Assembly (NCBI RefSeq): GCF_905220415.1
Contig: NC_059556.1
Coordinates: 6,832,501-6,896,500 of the forward strand
Source of the DNA: Colias croceus
Taxonomy: Eukaryota > Arthropoda > Insecta > Lepidoptera > Pieridae
Reading direction: 5' to 3'
Length of the DNA: 64,000 nucleotides
The position numbers were made by a program, and so were the translations under genes. Positions within the stretch are counted from its first letter, which is position 1. Every line of letters begins with the position of its first letter. The notes below the pieces were generated by a model, which saw only the letters and a list, made by a program, of their open reading frames with translations, was not told where the DNA came from and ran no database searches. Below are positions 23,584 through 34,755 of this stretch, piece after piece.

Positions 23584-24152
23584 GTAGTTCAGGATACATC
23601 GCCCATTTTTGCAAGTGACTACTATCAAGCTAATTTTCCGTTTGTAGCTTTATTTTGATGAGACGCCCAATAATTTCGTGTACGAAAGTCTCGATTGTGG
23701 TAGCTAACAGAGATAACAAGGATAAAAAATTTTGATTTGATGGATCTCAAATATTTATTACTAACTGAATTTTTTTTTGTTCAATCTCAAGATAATTACC
23801 TAAATTATTCGAAAAAGTATTTGTCCTACAAAATCTATGGTTGGTTCAAAGAGTCCCCCTTTCTAAAGTGTATCGATAACGAGGTCATCATAAATGATTA
23901 CTAACAAACTGATTTTTTGTTTTCACTTAGTTAATGTTTATATAATTCAACAGACATATTGTCCTACAAATTGCGTAATAAATATTTGAGAACCATCAAA
24001 TCAAAAATTTTTATCCTTGTTATCTCTGTTAGCTACCACAATCGAGAGTTTCGTACACGAAATTATTCGGTGTCTCATCAAAATAAAGCTACAAACGGAA
24101 AATCAGCTTGATAGTAGTCACTTGCAAAAATGGGCGATGTATCCTGAACTAC
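23584..24152. mobile_element. 569-bp element with 178-bp terminal inverted repeats
   Basis: Arms 23584-23761 and 23975-24152 are inverted copies with only a few mismatches. They start GTAGTTCAGGATACATCGCC and run through AGCTTTATTTTGATGAGAC and CTAACAGAGATAACAAGGAT. The ~210-bp spacer holds two imperfect direct copies of a TTACTAAC...GTCCTACAAA unit. No coding frame is retained. Long TIRs of this kind mark foldback or MITE-type DNA elements. A target duplication is not clear. Confidence 0.85.
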
Positions 24153-25412
24153 GGGATAAAACGTCATTTAAAAATTAGATAATTATATAGTTTTTCTTGG
24201 TCTAATAATAGTATAATTTTAATCGTTTTTCCCACAAGTACAAAATATCATATGATTTTCATAACTAGGTCACGATCGTTAACATGCAATTTCGTTTTCT
24301 GTTTCCAAGAAAAGTTTAAGCACTTGTCTCACAACCGTGTCACAATATTTGTCATTACGCCGCGCTCTGCTCAGAAAGAAATGTTTAAGTTATGTGGGAA
24401 ACCGGCATTCATTGTGAGCGTCGTGCATTTGATACTTTGCTTTTTCTTTACGGATGTTCTTGTAGTGTGTTTTATTTTTATAATTCTAGATATCTATCAG
24501 AGGGTAATTATGTCGTTTTAACTTTTATTAGGTTTTAAATATTAAGAATCAACAAGAAGCAAACGTCTCTGCCAATTCGTGATGGAATACATAAAATTAT
24601 AATTGACAATACGTAATTCTATTAAACGTCTATCTTCATAAAGATATTATCTAATCCGAGCATCACAATCAATGCAACCTGTTCCTATCGTTTTGTACAA
24701 AAAAAATTAAATTCTGAAAGTATTTTCCCATCCACTTTCCTGTGACTAACATATCGTACCCAGATCATCGTTCATACGCAATTCATAAGTCTCTCACAGA
24801 CTCAAAACCGCCGTCTTCACCGCGAGTGACATTTTGTTTAGGCCGACGACCGCTTAACACTGGCCCAGGGTATCACAAAAGGCTTTTTGTACACATGTAA
24901 ATTACCTTTATGTCTCTCTTTACATGCAGATTGAAAAGCCGATCGGCACTTTCAAAACGAAAACAATAACTGTTATTAATATTGACGATTTTTACGTTGT
25001 TTACTTTGACGTGTGACAGGTTTTTGTGGCTATGCATAATTTGCACGGTCATTCGAATGCATTGTGTTTGTGGTTGGGAAATTAATTACGAAATGAGCAC
25101 TGTTTTATGATATCCTTGATGTTACCCTTGTTCTTGTTTTCGAGGTCTATCATTATGAAGTCTAAATCATCAAGATTTTGTTACATATTTGACATGTTCG
25201 GAATATTATATTCAGAAAACTTATGATTAGATCAGTTAGGTATCGTTTAGGTTATAGTTCCAGAGATGAAACTAATAAACAGTTACTTATTCAGGAAACG
25301 TAGGTATATCTAGAGCTTAAAAACATCTTTTACTTTTTCGCGATTTTCCCAATTTATATAAAAAACAGTATTTTAAACGTAATTCACAAAATACTTCGGT
25401 ATACAAACATCC
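24153..25412. other. Non-repetitive stretch, no gene called
   Basis: The 89-codon plus frame 24252-24521 has no recognisable domain. The segment 24720-25090 is less AT-rich and free of recognisable repeats, so it could hold conserved regulatory DNA. A cross-species alignment would show this. Confidence 0.35.
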
Positions 25413-25427
25413 GTTGCCAATAGCAAC
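25413..25427. promoter_or_regulatory. RFX-type X-box GTTGCCAATAGCAAC
   Basis: It is an inverted pair of half-sites (GTTGCC and AGCAAC) with a 3-nt spacer, close to the X-box bound by RFX factors, and it overlaps a CCAAT. About 60 bp downstream is a CpG-rich patch with a NotI-like GCGGCCGCGG (25476-25494). The layout could be a small promoter. No transcript can be defined from the sequence. Confidence 0.35.
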
Positions 25428-26472
25428 CGCACCAAAATTGACAAGTCTATAGTGTATAGTTAGTGAGTGACAGTGCGGCCGCGGCGGACGTCATGCGCTT
25501 TGCATTTCAAATGCAAGCATTGTATGCACATTTTTGCTGACTTATTACTTTCTCGGTACGGTGCGCAAAAAAATTCGACATGTGATTGTCGAGTGGTAAT
25601 GCGGTGATAAATTAAACCGGAATTTTTACAGTTATATTCTAGTTGAACGGTTTGCAAAAAAAGAAAATTTTGATATAAGTAAATTGATTTTTATGCTTTG
25701 ACAACTAAACAAAGCTAAGCTTTAGAAAAATATGAGGAGTACCCTTACCTAGGCAAAACATTTTAATGTTGTGCATACCTATTCCTAATTGTGACTACAC
25801 AATACACTAGTATTGTACAACTATTCTATATTCAGGATTGAAAATAATGGAGATGAATTTCAATCTTCGGCGTATATTATACAACTTGGCGTATATTATA
25901 CTTATACATTTATTATATAATAATTGTCGAAAACCATCTACAATTTTCCACGATCACGTAATGTCAATTTTTTTGCTATCCGTACATAATAACGAAGCGA
26001 AGGATCAAATCGTCTGCTCTGTATTTTCGCTTAAATTGTGACTGATATAGGCCGTTAGCAGTTCGCGACAACAAGCTTAAGGGCTTAGGCCTTAGATGTA
26101 TGGCTAAATCCCTTTAAGTACACGTTTACTTGGGCCTCTTGAATTTTAATATGCTGTCTGTAGTGCCTGACGGGTATTGTACTATGAAATACCTAATAAT
26201 AAAAATTGTATCCTATAAGAATATGGATACTAAATATACTAGGATCATCTGGTGGTAGTGGTTTTAACGATTCACACCTGCGTTCCACTGCAGTCTGTAG
26301 GCATTGCAAATTGCAATGAAACTTACATTCGAAAAATATACACTACGATATGGAAACAAAAGTATGGGTATCGAATCTTGGCAGAACATTCTCAAGTATC
26401 TGCTTATGTATAGTTAAGTGTATAGTGCAAGTCATGAATCGAATTAAATACCTATTATACCGAAAAATCGCG
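25428..26472. other. CpG patch then AT-rich DNA
   Basis: After the CpG-rich 25470-25500 patch, a palindrome TTGCATTTCAAATGCAA lies at about 25499-25515. The 65-codon minus frame 25460-25657 and the 67-codon plus frame 25838-26041 have no supporting context. Confidence 0.4.
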
Positions 26473-26545
26473 GCGCAATCGGTGTACATACATAAAAAAT
26501 ATATACCGACCGAATTAAGAACCTCCTCCTTTTTTTAAGTCGGTT
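26473..26545 (+). mobile_element. Truncated 'AACCGACTTC' MITE, copy 3
   Basis: Only the CGGTGTACATACATAAAA...CCTCCTCCTTTTTTT...AAGTCGGTT end is present, matching the last third of the 21543 copy with several substitutions. It is responsible for the tail of the 62-codon frame 26350-26538. Confidence 0.75.
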
Positions 26546-27192
26546 AATTAGAATTATATTGTCTACAAATTTAAATAACAAATACACGTAATCCGTAGCG
26601 AGTAGCGACAGTTACGCGTCTCAAATGCGCCAAACTAATTTTTAAACGAGCGTCTTATTCATAATGTCTCAACTTAAATCGCGTAAGATTTAGGATATTA
26701 CGGGATTTATTCTAATGTGAATATGCTTGCAAGCAATTACGTTGCAAAGTTATTATTTTTATTTTTTTAACAAAGTAGGAAATAAATGTCAATATTCAAA
26801 ATATTTTAAGGGATTTTGAAACACAATGGAGGTTTAAAAGGTCTAAAATTAAATAAAGATTAAATTCTTACTTTGTTACCTAAAAATGGATTAAACAGAT
26901 ACACAGAAACTTTAACATCAAGTTTCAAGTTAATCCAAGTAATCCCTAACCACCTCAGAAGGCATTAAAAAGTTTTTATATGAGTTGCGGAATAGCGGTT
27001 TTGATGAGATATTTATTGTAGGTACTATATTATTGTGGTAGTTTTTATAATGAAATCGTAATAGGAAATTTAATTTAGTTTGTAACCATTTCCAAATTTC
27101 AGGAAATTAAATATAATACGTGTTTATTTACACGTATGTACTGTGTTGTATGTTAAACAAATAAAATCTAAGCCTGTATTGTAGTTTCATTA
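26546..27192. other. AT-rich DNA, nothing recognisable
   Basis: No gene or repeat copy supported. Confidence 0.5.
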
Positions 27193-27411
27193 TCCATACT
27201 TATATTATAAATGCGAAAGTAAGTCTGTATGTCTGTCTGTTATTCAATCACGCCTTAACTACTGAACCAATTTGCATGAAATTTGGTGTAGAGATATTTT
27301 AATACCCGAGAAAGGACATAGGATAGGTTTTATCCCGGAAATCCCACGGGAATGGGACCTATGCGGATTTTTCTTTGACTGCGCCGGCGATGCCGCGGGT
27401 GGAAAGCTAGT
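27193..27411 (+). mobile_element. GTCT-microsatellite element
   Basis: TCCATACTTATATTATAAAT, a GTCTGTATGTCTGTCTGT tract, TATTCAATCACGCCTTAACT, ATACCCGAGAAAGGACATAG, an ATCCCACGGGAATGGGACCT block and a final GCCGCGGGTGGAAAGCTAGT. Complete layout, inverted relative to the 13547 copy. Confidence 0.85.
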
Positions 27412-28550
27412 GTTACATATTTGAATTTATCTACTTAAACGCGAACTATGGTGAGTTTTTTCTTATCACATGACTGCGGCAGAGTAGGACAATGTTTTAT
27501 AATCTACCTAGATTACTGCATAGGCAAATTTTTTGTGAGGGGTATGGATGCCCTCATCATTCAATTCATGTAGTAATTGTAAATTTCTATAAATTGTTTA
27601 TAATATAGGTTTTTGTTTCGGTTATCAAGAACGCAGTGACACAAATCAATAAGAAACAAATATCAGTTAAAAAATCAATATTTTGGAAGTCGAAATAAAA
27701 TAATTTGTCCTTAAAACGGTGATTCAGAATTCAGAAGTATTTCTTTGTTTACCATGATGTATTTACATTTCACTCCGACATTATTGTTTGGTAAATATTT
27801 GAGAGAGCATAAATAATTTTCGCGTTGTATGTCTGTGAGTGCATCACCCCGGAACAATAAAGCTTTGCGGTAAAAAATAAAACAAAGTAAGGGTCGAATG
27901 TCACGGCATCAGGTGATACTTAGCGTTCAGTGATGGCAGGGCTCTTCAACCATTGGTTTTTGGACTTTTTTTATTCTTGGAAAATATTTAAAATTTGGTT
28001 AACAATACAATTTATACATCGATAAAAATGTCAGTGCGAAAATCAATATTTCCGTTTTAACAATATTCAAGTTTATTAATTCAGAAAGATTTTCTCAGCT
28101 GCAACTTTGCAAGGGTATAAATATAATATATAACGTAAATATATAAACGAATATAAATTTTATTGCAAGAGACATTTACAAATTCCTTATAGCAGTAAAA
28201 GACACCGTTTACAAACCTTTTTTTCATCTTTCAATCAATACAATATAGCATCTTACCTTTGTAGATTTACCTTTTTAAGCCAAGTCAGTTTTCAAACCGT
28301 ATATTCCGACCCCTGCACTGCACAGAGCCTTATAAATCGTCATTAGGCCCCCGCTTTATGACTATCCCATGGCGATAGTAAACCGACTGTTGCTATTGCA
28401 TTAGCTCCCGATTGTTGCTTGCTTTACCCGACTGTGGCATGGAGGGTTATGTTTTCCATAGGCAAGGCACCGTGGAGTGTGGATTAAACCACTTGATGAA
28501 TTTATGAGAGGTGCATTTGAATCGGTTTTTATTGAGAAAGTTACCCTGAA
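27412..28550. other. AT-rich DNA with a GC-richer patch at 28310-28490
   Basis: The patch contains TTTACCCGACTGTGGCATGG followed by AGGGTTATGTTTTCC, resembling the end of the element at 61411. It is probably an old fragment of that family. No gene seen. Confidence 0.4.
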
Positions 28551-28798
28551 TCCATACTAATATTATAAATGCGAAAGTAACTCTGTCTGTCTGTCTGTCT
28601 GTTACTCAATCACGCCTAAACTACTGAACTAATTTTCACGAAATTTGGTATGGACTATGGAGATACATATTTTGATACCCGAGAAAGGACATAGGCTACT
28701 TTTTATCCCGGCATAATGATCCCGGAAATCGCAGGGGAACGGGAACTATGCGGGTTTTTCTTTGACTGCGCGGGCGAAGCCGCGGGCGAAAACCTAGT
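28551..28798 (+). mobile_element. GTCT-microsatellite element, near full length
   Basis: It starts TCCATACTAATATTATAAAT, has an uninterrupted (GTCT)n tract, GAAATTTGGTATGGACTATG, and ends GCGGGCGAAGCCGCGGGCGA before AAACCTAGTTT. One of the best preserved copies in the window. Confidence 0.9.
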
Positions 28799-29312
28799 TT
28801 GTATATAAAACGTCAGAAACATCTAAAAAAACTACCTTCATTTGGGTACTGGATAAAACTTCACTATGCTTTCGTAATGTAATACATAAGGCGATTCAAA
28901 AACGCTTCTGAAGAAAGTTTAGTTGAGTTAGTAAATGTTGGAATTTGAATTCTAAACTCCTCGTTTAAGCTTCACGCTAACTTATAAAATCTAGGAATCT
29001 CGTAATGACCCGTTCAGTTTTAAATATACTGTATTAATTTGTTATTTGTTTTAAGTAAATGTATAGGATGCCGAAATCGGATCACGAAAAAGCTGCTCAA
29101 ACAAAGAAAAAAAAATTGTTTAAATTGATCTTGATAGAAATCTGCCTTCCGGCAACTCCCCAAATCCGTCGGATAAATTGACTAATTTATTTTTAAATTT
29201 ACATATTAAACAGTGAGATTTTAATAATAAATAATCTTATTTCGATACTGATTTATTTATACTTATATTAATATTTAATTCACGTCGGGCGTTTTACATA
29301 GCTTTGTAGGGA
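28799..29312. other. AT-rich DNA, nothing recognisable
   Basis: No gene or repeat copy supported. Confidence 0.5.
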
Positions 29313-29382
29313 TTAGATTTTAGATATCAGATAATATGTCTGAGAAAGACATAATATTATGTATCTGATATCTAAAATCTAA
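29313..29382. repeat. 70-bp imperfect hairpin
   Basis: Outer arms TTAGATTTTAGATATCAGA (29313-29331) and 29364-29382 pair exactly. Inner arms TAATATGTCT and AGACATAATATTA pair around GAGAA-type loop sequence, with a small bulge between the two stems. Its size and bulge resemble a small-RNA precursor more than the other hairpins do, but it is AT-rich and no known miRNA is recognised. Confidence 0.8.
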
Positions 29383-31507
29383 GTCGACAGATAGCAATTT
29401 TGTAATGTTGACAAAACTTTAGATATTACCAAATATAGTGCATTCGAGGAATTCCGAGCATCGTTTTATTGTGAGTATCGTGAAGGCATCGCATGAAAAT
29501 AAACGGGTTTGATAACAATATTATTCATATTTGTTTAATCAATCAATAGTTACGCATTAATTTAACGTTATTGCATTTACCCCGTCATCCGTAATTACCC
29601 TAATGCACTTTATATTTTTTTTATCTATGCCACATTATTACAAGCATAATGTACCTACTTATAAAAATATTTCCCACAATTTCTAGTTTCGTCAATAATT
29701 TCGCGGTAAATAATTGACAGCGCACGCCGCGACTCGCCAATTTCTATCTATTATTCAAGCAATGTTGCCAGTGTTCTGTCGCGTTACCCTTATATCAGAG
29801 AAATATTCCGCGATTGTGACGAGAATTCTCTTTCTTTCTTGTGTGTGGAAATAAAAATATATTTATGCTAGGTACAGGTACATAGCTTTTAATGTATTCA
29901 TTTTAAATAAGGTGTGTAAAATAAGGTTTCATTTCATGAAGCTTTTAGGATTCTGTATCTAAAGAGTAAAACGGGACCATATTCCGTTCTAGAGAGGATG
30001 GACGATTAGTTATAAATATATTGTCATGTTGAAGATTAGTTATTAAGTTCAGTGTTATGATATAAAATGTGTTCCCCATTCATTAGTCTTCTTGTTTTTC
30101 TTATTTAACAGGTTGTTATAATTATCATTTTTGTAATAAATACAATCATACAAATCTAACTTCCCGAACCAGTAACCAAACTTTAACTGATCACGCGTAA
30201 AACAAGTCAAAAGTCAAAACGGATCCTAACAAGGAATTAATGATTCATTAAGATGTCCCGATCACAGATTGGTATTCGATTACACACACATGAGCATAAT
30301 GTTGAGTACAAATGCAGGGGTTGCGAAGTTTGGTGAGGGCGTGCAATGTCACCTCACAAACACGTGGCGCGCCGCGACGAACGCAGGCCTACGCGATTCT
30401 AGCAGAAACTTTTTTCTAGAGTTCCAAATTTAAATCTGGGCGCGAACTTCGTTGAATTGTTTTTTTTTCTGTGCCAACATTATACAATAAATGAAAGTTA
30501 CACGTAATTTTCGATGTTAGGATTTTATTTGAAAGTTGTTTTTAGTGAAATTGAAATGTTTACGTATTTATGTCTTGAAGTTTGAGTAAAGGTAAAAGTA
30601 ATTTAGGCGCGAATTAAACTTTGTTTGTATATTTTTTTTATGTATTTTGAAGTGAACATAATTCCTCGACGATACCTTCAGTCCTGTAAAGTTGCTAAAA
30701 CTTTTTCCGCGAATCGTGCTTAGCCAGTTGAAACAAGTCCGTGATCGATTGCTTATTCGCAACGTTTCGATTAATCGATACCAGTCCTTATTCGATATAT
30801 CGTGGAATTTGATGTTTTAAGGGGTTTTCTTGGAAAGTCGCGATGTGGGAGACCGTTTTTCGTTTGAAATGCCGACGGGCGGAGCGTAATGAAGACATTT
30901 GTATTTAAGCCGCAAAATATATGTCCGAGTGTACCCCTTATTGTTACTTTAATTGCTCTTCTTGTTATCAATTAGTAGCTTTAATTAATCTACTGTAGTT
31001 TAAACGGGAATTTAATATGGGGTATGGTTGATATGGGAGGTACGGTACGGTGGTCCGTGGTAGGTAGGTACGTTAAATATTTTTAATTTTTCACAAGTCT
31101 CTACACTTCGTAAATACGTAGTGTTAGAAAATAAAACACTTAAGTATTTTGAAATATGAAAAATGTTTCTTGGTCAATAAAAATAAAGTCAAAATATAAG
31201 TAAGTACGATTTTTATTCGTTAAAGGGAACACAATTAAATTCTTATGATCATTTGAAATAAAAAATGCTTCTTAATTCAAACAAATAAGTTAAGTCTATG
31301 CAAAATTCATGAATGTGCTCTATATTTATTATCTAATGATTCATAAGATTCCCGTAAAATAGCTATTTAGTTACTTGTTTATTAAATATACTTTTAAAGG
31401 GTACTAGATTGTATAGAAAAATGCCTGAATCATATTAAAGTGAAACTTTTAATACATCGTCTCAAACTTTTTGGTCTGTGTAGCGCATGTCTCGTGACGC
31501 ACGATAC
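29383..31507. other. AT-rich DNA with a CpG patch at 30355-30400
   Basis: The patch holds an E-box CACGTG (30361-30366) in CACGTGGCGCGCCGCGACGA. Minus frames 30568-30762 and 30771-30971 have no recognisable domains. A good acceptor-like TTTTTCTTATTTAACAG ends at 30111 but no paired donor is present nearby. Confidence 0.4.
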
Positions 31508-31525
31508 GTACGATAATTATCGTAC
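31508..31525. promoter_or_regulatory. Perfect 18-bp palindrome GTACGATAATTATCGTAC
   Basis: The palindrome is centred on ATAATTAT, a homeodomain-type core, with a partial repeat ATACGATAATTTT just downstream. It may be a dimeric binding site, or may be chance in AT-rich DNA. Confidence 0.3.
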
Positions 31526-32505
31526 AAATACGATAATTTTTAGTTAAATGTCTAGTGTGAAAAAAAGTTTCACTTTTACCGTGGTTTCATAAAACCACAC
31601 AACATTTTTTTTATTAACATAACCTTTTACATATGTCTATAAATACATTATAACGTATTTTTATTAAAACTGAAAGAGTTTGAAGCTTTTATCCATAGAT
31701 TCAATTCTTCACTATTTTTAAAAGTTAGGTAACTTAAAAAATTACTCGCGGCACTTGTAAAGGCCATTTATCTATTTATACTACTTCTGTGAGGCTAGAA
31801 GCATAGAAATAAGAAAACATAGCATTTCCATAACGAATCTCTTGTTAGAACTGTCTCTTTGACCGCGCCGCCGAGTGACAATCGAAATAAATCAGAATCG
31901 AATTGGTATCGAATCGGAATCGGTAGCAACGATTGCATTTAATCGATTTGTAATTGGTGTGATGATGATTAGGGTATTTAACGCTGCCTCCATGATTATT
32001 GGTGTAGGTTTTTTTTAAGCTTCTATTAGCTGTTTGTATGCAACCGACTCCTTTACACTCGATTTTTACCCACTTTTATACATCAAACTTTTAAACTTAT
32101 TAAATTTAATTGTGCCGCAACTCTAAATCATAATTATTGTAATAAAATTAAAGAAAAAAAGCTTGATTGTCAAATTCATACAGAATTAGTATCTAGTAGG
32201 TTGGAGATTCCTACTTACTTTTTGCATAGCACTCTTATTTAAAACATAACAAAAACTATTGTCATAATATAACAGCAAGATGATAAACTCGAACCGTCTA
32301 AGGTCATACGCACACGCATTTACGCAATCAATATAAAAAATAGTCCCATTTCAAATACACTAAAGCCTCTTCAACGTGTAACATGTTCGTGTAAAACTAA
32401 AAACAATATTAAAACGCTGCATAATCAAAGCAGTAGGTAACTATAAAAGGAGATCAGTAAAAAGTAGTAAACACGCACCGTCTCATTATAAGTGCATTTA
32501 ATACG
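31526..32505. other. AT-rich DNA, no gene seen
   Basis: A patch of GAATCGAATTGGTATCGAAT words lies around 31880-31950. Otherwise nothing recognisable. Confidence 0.45.
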
Positions 32506-32969
32506 CAGTAGCTATGCAGGAGCTCGGTTGTACAGGGCCCCAGGGCCTTCAAGTTAGGGGCCCTAGAAGAAAATCTCAATCGAACTGAAATTTAGAAAAT
32601 TCTTGCGACTTCAAGCGTAGAGTGGCGTACAGCCTACTTGGGAAGCGCGTACTATTTTAGACCACATCTTAGTTTAACAAGCGAGATTGTAGTCAAGCGC
32701 TTCCCTATCGACAAAAAAAAAGAATGTGGGCGCTGAACACACGTGTCAGAAGCGAAACGTCTTTGGTAAAATTCAAAGATAGCAAAATCGTCACCTTACT
32801 CCATGACGTGCCGGTATTGCCATGACGTGACCTTGAAATTTTATTCTCAACGCGCCTAAAGAAGTTTCACTTCAAAAAACTTTGTATTTACTACTCATGG
32901 CATTTTCGTTGATAGTTGAGAGGCCCTGTGACCTGCCCCAGGGCCCTAGTTTCCCTGGCTACGTCACTA
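32506..32969. mobile_element. 464-bp hAT-like non-autonomous element
   Basis: It is flanked by TTAATACG (32498-32505) and TTAATACT (32970-32977), an 8-bp duplication with one mismatch, the length hAT elements make. The ends carry inverted GC-rich blocks with GGGCCCCAGGGCC and CCCAGGGCCCTAG, and the right end reads CCTGGCTACGTCACTA. The middle is split by a smaller element at 32731-32873. No transposase frame remains. Confidence 0.7.
32731..32873 (+). mobile_element. MITE, 'AGTGAAACTTCTTT' family, copy 2 (nested)
   Basis: It starts near GTGTCAGAAGCGAAACGTCT and ends CTAAAGAAGTTTCACTTC, with the family core ACTCCATGACGTGCCGGTAT. It lies inside the hAT-like element 32506-32969, so it inserted after that element or is part of a composite. 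Confidence 0.7.
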
Positions 32970-32977
32970 TTAATACT

Positions 32978-33416
32978 TTTATATTCTTCAATTTCGTATC
33001 CGCGCAGTGGGCGATAACGACATCTGTTGGCAGCTAAATGGAACTATTATGAGATTGGTCGCGCTTAACTCAACTAGATCTGTTTAATTTGGAATGCGTT
33101 GCCCAATAGTTACTTGTTAGACGCATGCGGCGTGGATAATGAAAACTGAAAGGTTTTCGTTTCTGGGAATGGTTGCGGCACTTTTAAGTTTTCTGTAAAG
33201 ACGTCCGTGTGCTTGGTTTGTAAGATTTATCAATATTATCGATGACTGCAAAATTCTACATATTTATTTTTTTGTTAGTAACTTGTAAAGGATTCTGACT
33301 GGACCGATGGTATTGTCGAAAGGAAATATGATGAAGGGTCTGAAATAAATATTTGTATGAATTTTCAAAAACATATTTATTTACATAATAAGTAGGTAGG
33401 TATGCTTTTTCTCTAG
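32978..33416. other. Sequence upstream of exon candidate
   Basis: The first ~200 bp are relatively GC-rich (GACGCATGCGGCGTGG near 33120), then AT-rich. The last bases TATGCTTTTTCTCTAG form the acceptor of the next exon. Confidence 0.45.
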
Positions 33417-33549
33417 GATTATCAGATATTGTTAACCATAAACTTCAAATCATAATGTACGCAGTACCAATGGTGAATTTCTGTGCTCCATATCATTTGG
33501 CGAACCATTATGCACCACACGCTTCTGGTATTACAGACCAATATTGGAT
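33417..33549 (+). CDS. Candidate coding exon A (133 nt), protein not recognised
   Basis: The acceptor GGTATGCTTTTTCTCTAG and donor TTGGAT|GTAAGTATAA both match consensus. Of the three frames only one is open through the exon. It begins with two bases finishing a split codon, runs through LSDIVNHKLQIIM, then MVNFCAPYHLANHY and ASGITDQYW, and ends with two bases (AT) that become ATG when joined to the next exon. An in-frame ATG at 33455 (ATAATGTACGCA) could be a start codon instead. The exon is GC-richer than its flanks and contains no repeat. The peptide is rich in H, Y, N and A, as in disordered N-terminal parts of regulatory proteins, but I cannot name the family. The exon is inferred from splice sites, an open frame and phase match with exon B. 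Confidence 0.6.
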
Positions 33550-34253
33550 GTAAGTATAATATTAATATTTGACGAAATTTGTTTCTTCATTATTTCTATA
33601 TCTTATGGAAATGCAAATAATGTAATAATGTATAAGTATTGTGATAGACAGAAATTAAATATTTATTTTAAATTAGGTACAGGATAAATTAATATTCTTT
33701 GTATATTATTTAGGGTGTAATAATCGGAGTATCAAATAATAAAATTCTCGTATGTTTGTAACAAAACTCATTAAAAAGGTTGATGTGATCGAATTGTGAT
33801 TACTTAGATAATAAAGAAAATTTGTGCAAGTTGGTTTGCAGAATGATTTTGTAACTCTATAATAAAGAGTTCATTTAATAATAACGGTGTGTGTACATAT
33901 TCAGTCTATATTACACTACAAGTGATAAAATACAACAAAGATACCTTAGATACCTTAAATCTAAGTACAGTAATGTTTTTCTTATAATATATCCCAATTT
34001 TTTATTGTATATCATCCTAATAAGTTTATAAGTTAAACTAAGTAAGCATTGAAATCTCTTATCTATCTGCAATAAGTATAGTGGAACGTAGGTGAGAGAC
34101 TCTACATTGAGACTTGAGAGGGTCGAATTTTAATTTTTTTATAGCATTTTAGAATTATATGCCAGCCACACCAAACATTCAATTAATTGTTTACACTAAT
34201 ATTTAAATACAAAATAAATGAGGTGGGTTGGTAAATACTTATTCTTGTTTCAG
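33550..34253 (+). other. Likely 704-nt intron between exons A and B
   Basis: It begins GTAAGTATAATATT and ends TATTCTTGTTTCAG. AT-rich and without repeats. It is the shortest gap between any two exon candidates in the window. Confidence 0.55.
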
Positions 34254-34301
34254 GAAACCATCAGTAGATGGTGTTGGGAACGCTACTTCAGTAAATAGTC
34301 G
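34254..34301 (+). CDS. Candidate coding exon B (48 nt)
   Basis: The acceptor CTTATTCTTGTTTCAG and donor GTCG|GTAAGTACA are both strong. Joined to exon A the frame continues without a stop as MKPSVDGVGNATSVNS plus the first two bases of an Arg codon. At 48 nt it is a multiple of three and keeps phase 2 on both sides, so it could be skipped without a frameshift (a possible cassette exon). The next exon is not securely identified. A 21-nt candidate in matching phase lies at 56581. Confidence 0.6.
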
Positions 34302-34755
34302 GTAAGTACATTTATTATATAAAATAGCTATAAATTAATTAACATATCATACATAATCATATTAGATATTTTTTGAAATCATTTTTTTGATTAAGGTATA
34401 TCTTATATCTGTGTAGGTAGCACAATAAGTTTCTGCAAATAAAATTGATAAACGTTTCTGTGTTTCTTAAAGATATCAAATAATCCTGTGTTGTTTGTTT
34501 ATTTTATCTATAATTATATTCGATCAAACGATAGGTATCTCTTTAAAATAAACCGAATTCAACTATAGTGTCGACCATTCTTACCCAAACCTAATTCTTC
34601 CTCATGTGCGCTCTTGTTTTGTTAATAACACTAAAATATTCGACAGTAGCACTAAAAATAATCAACAATTATGAAAATCACGGTCTTGTCAAACCGCCCG
34701 AAGCATGTTATTGAGAAGCAATCTACATCCGATCGCAGCAAGGCTATCTAAAAAC
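34302..34755. other. Intronic AT-rich DNA
   Basis: Follows the exon B donor. No further exon or repeat is recognisable before the element at 34756. Confidence 0.5.

Noticed and set aside
24252..24521. 89-codon plus-strand frame with hydrophobic C-terminal half
   Set aside because: The hydrophobic run comes from TTT/TTA-rich sequence. No signal or domain that I recognise.
28582..28602. CRISPR-like or regulatory short tandem array
   Set aside because: It is the (GTCT)n microsatellite of a dispersed element, without spacers.
30095..30160. Exon starting after TTTTTCTTATTTAACAG
   Set aside because: No donor follows, and the open frame ends within about 16 codons.
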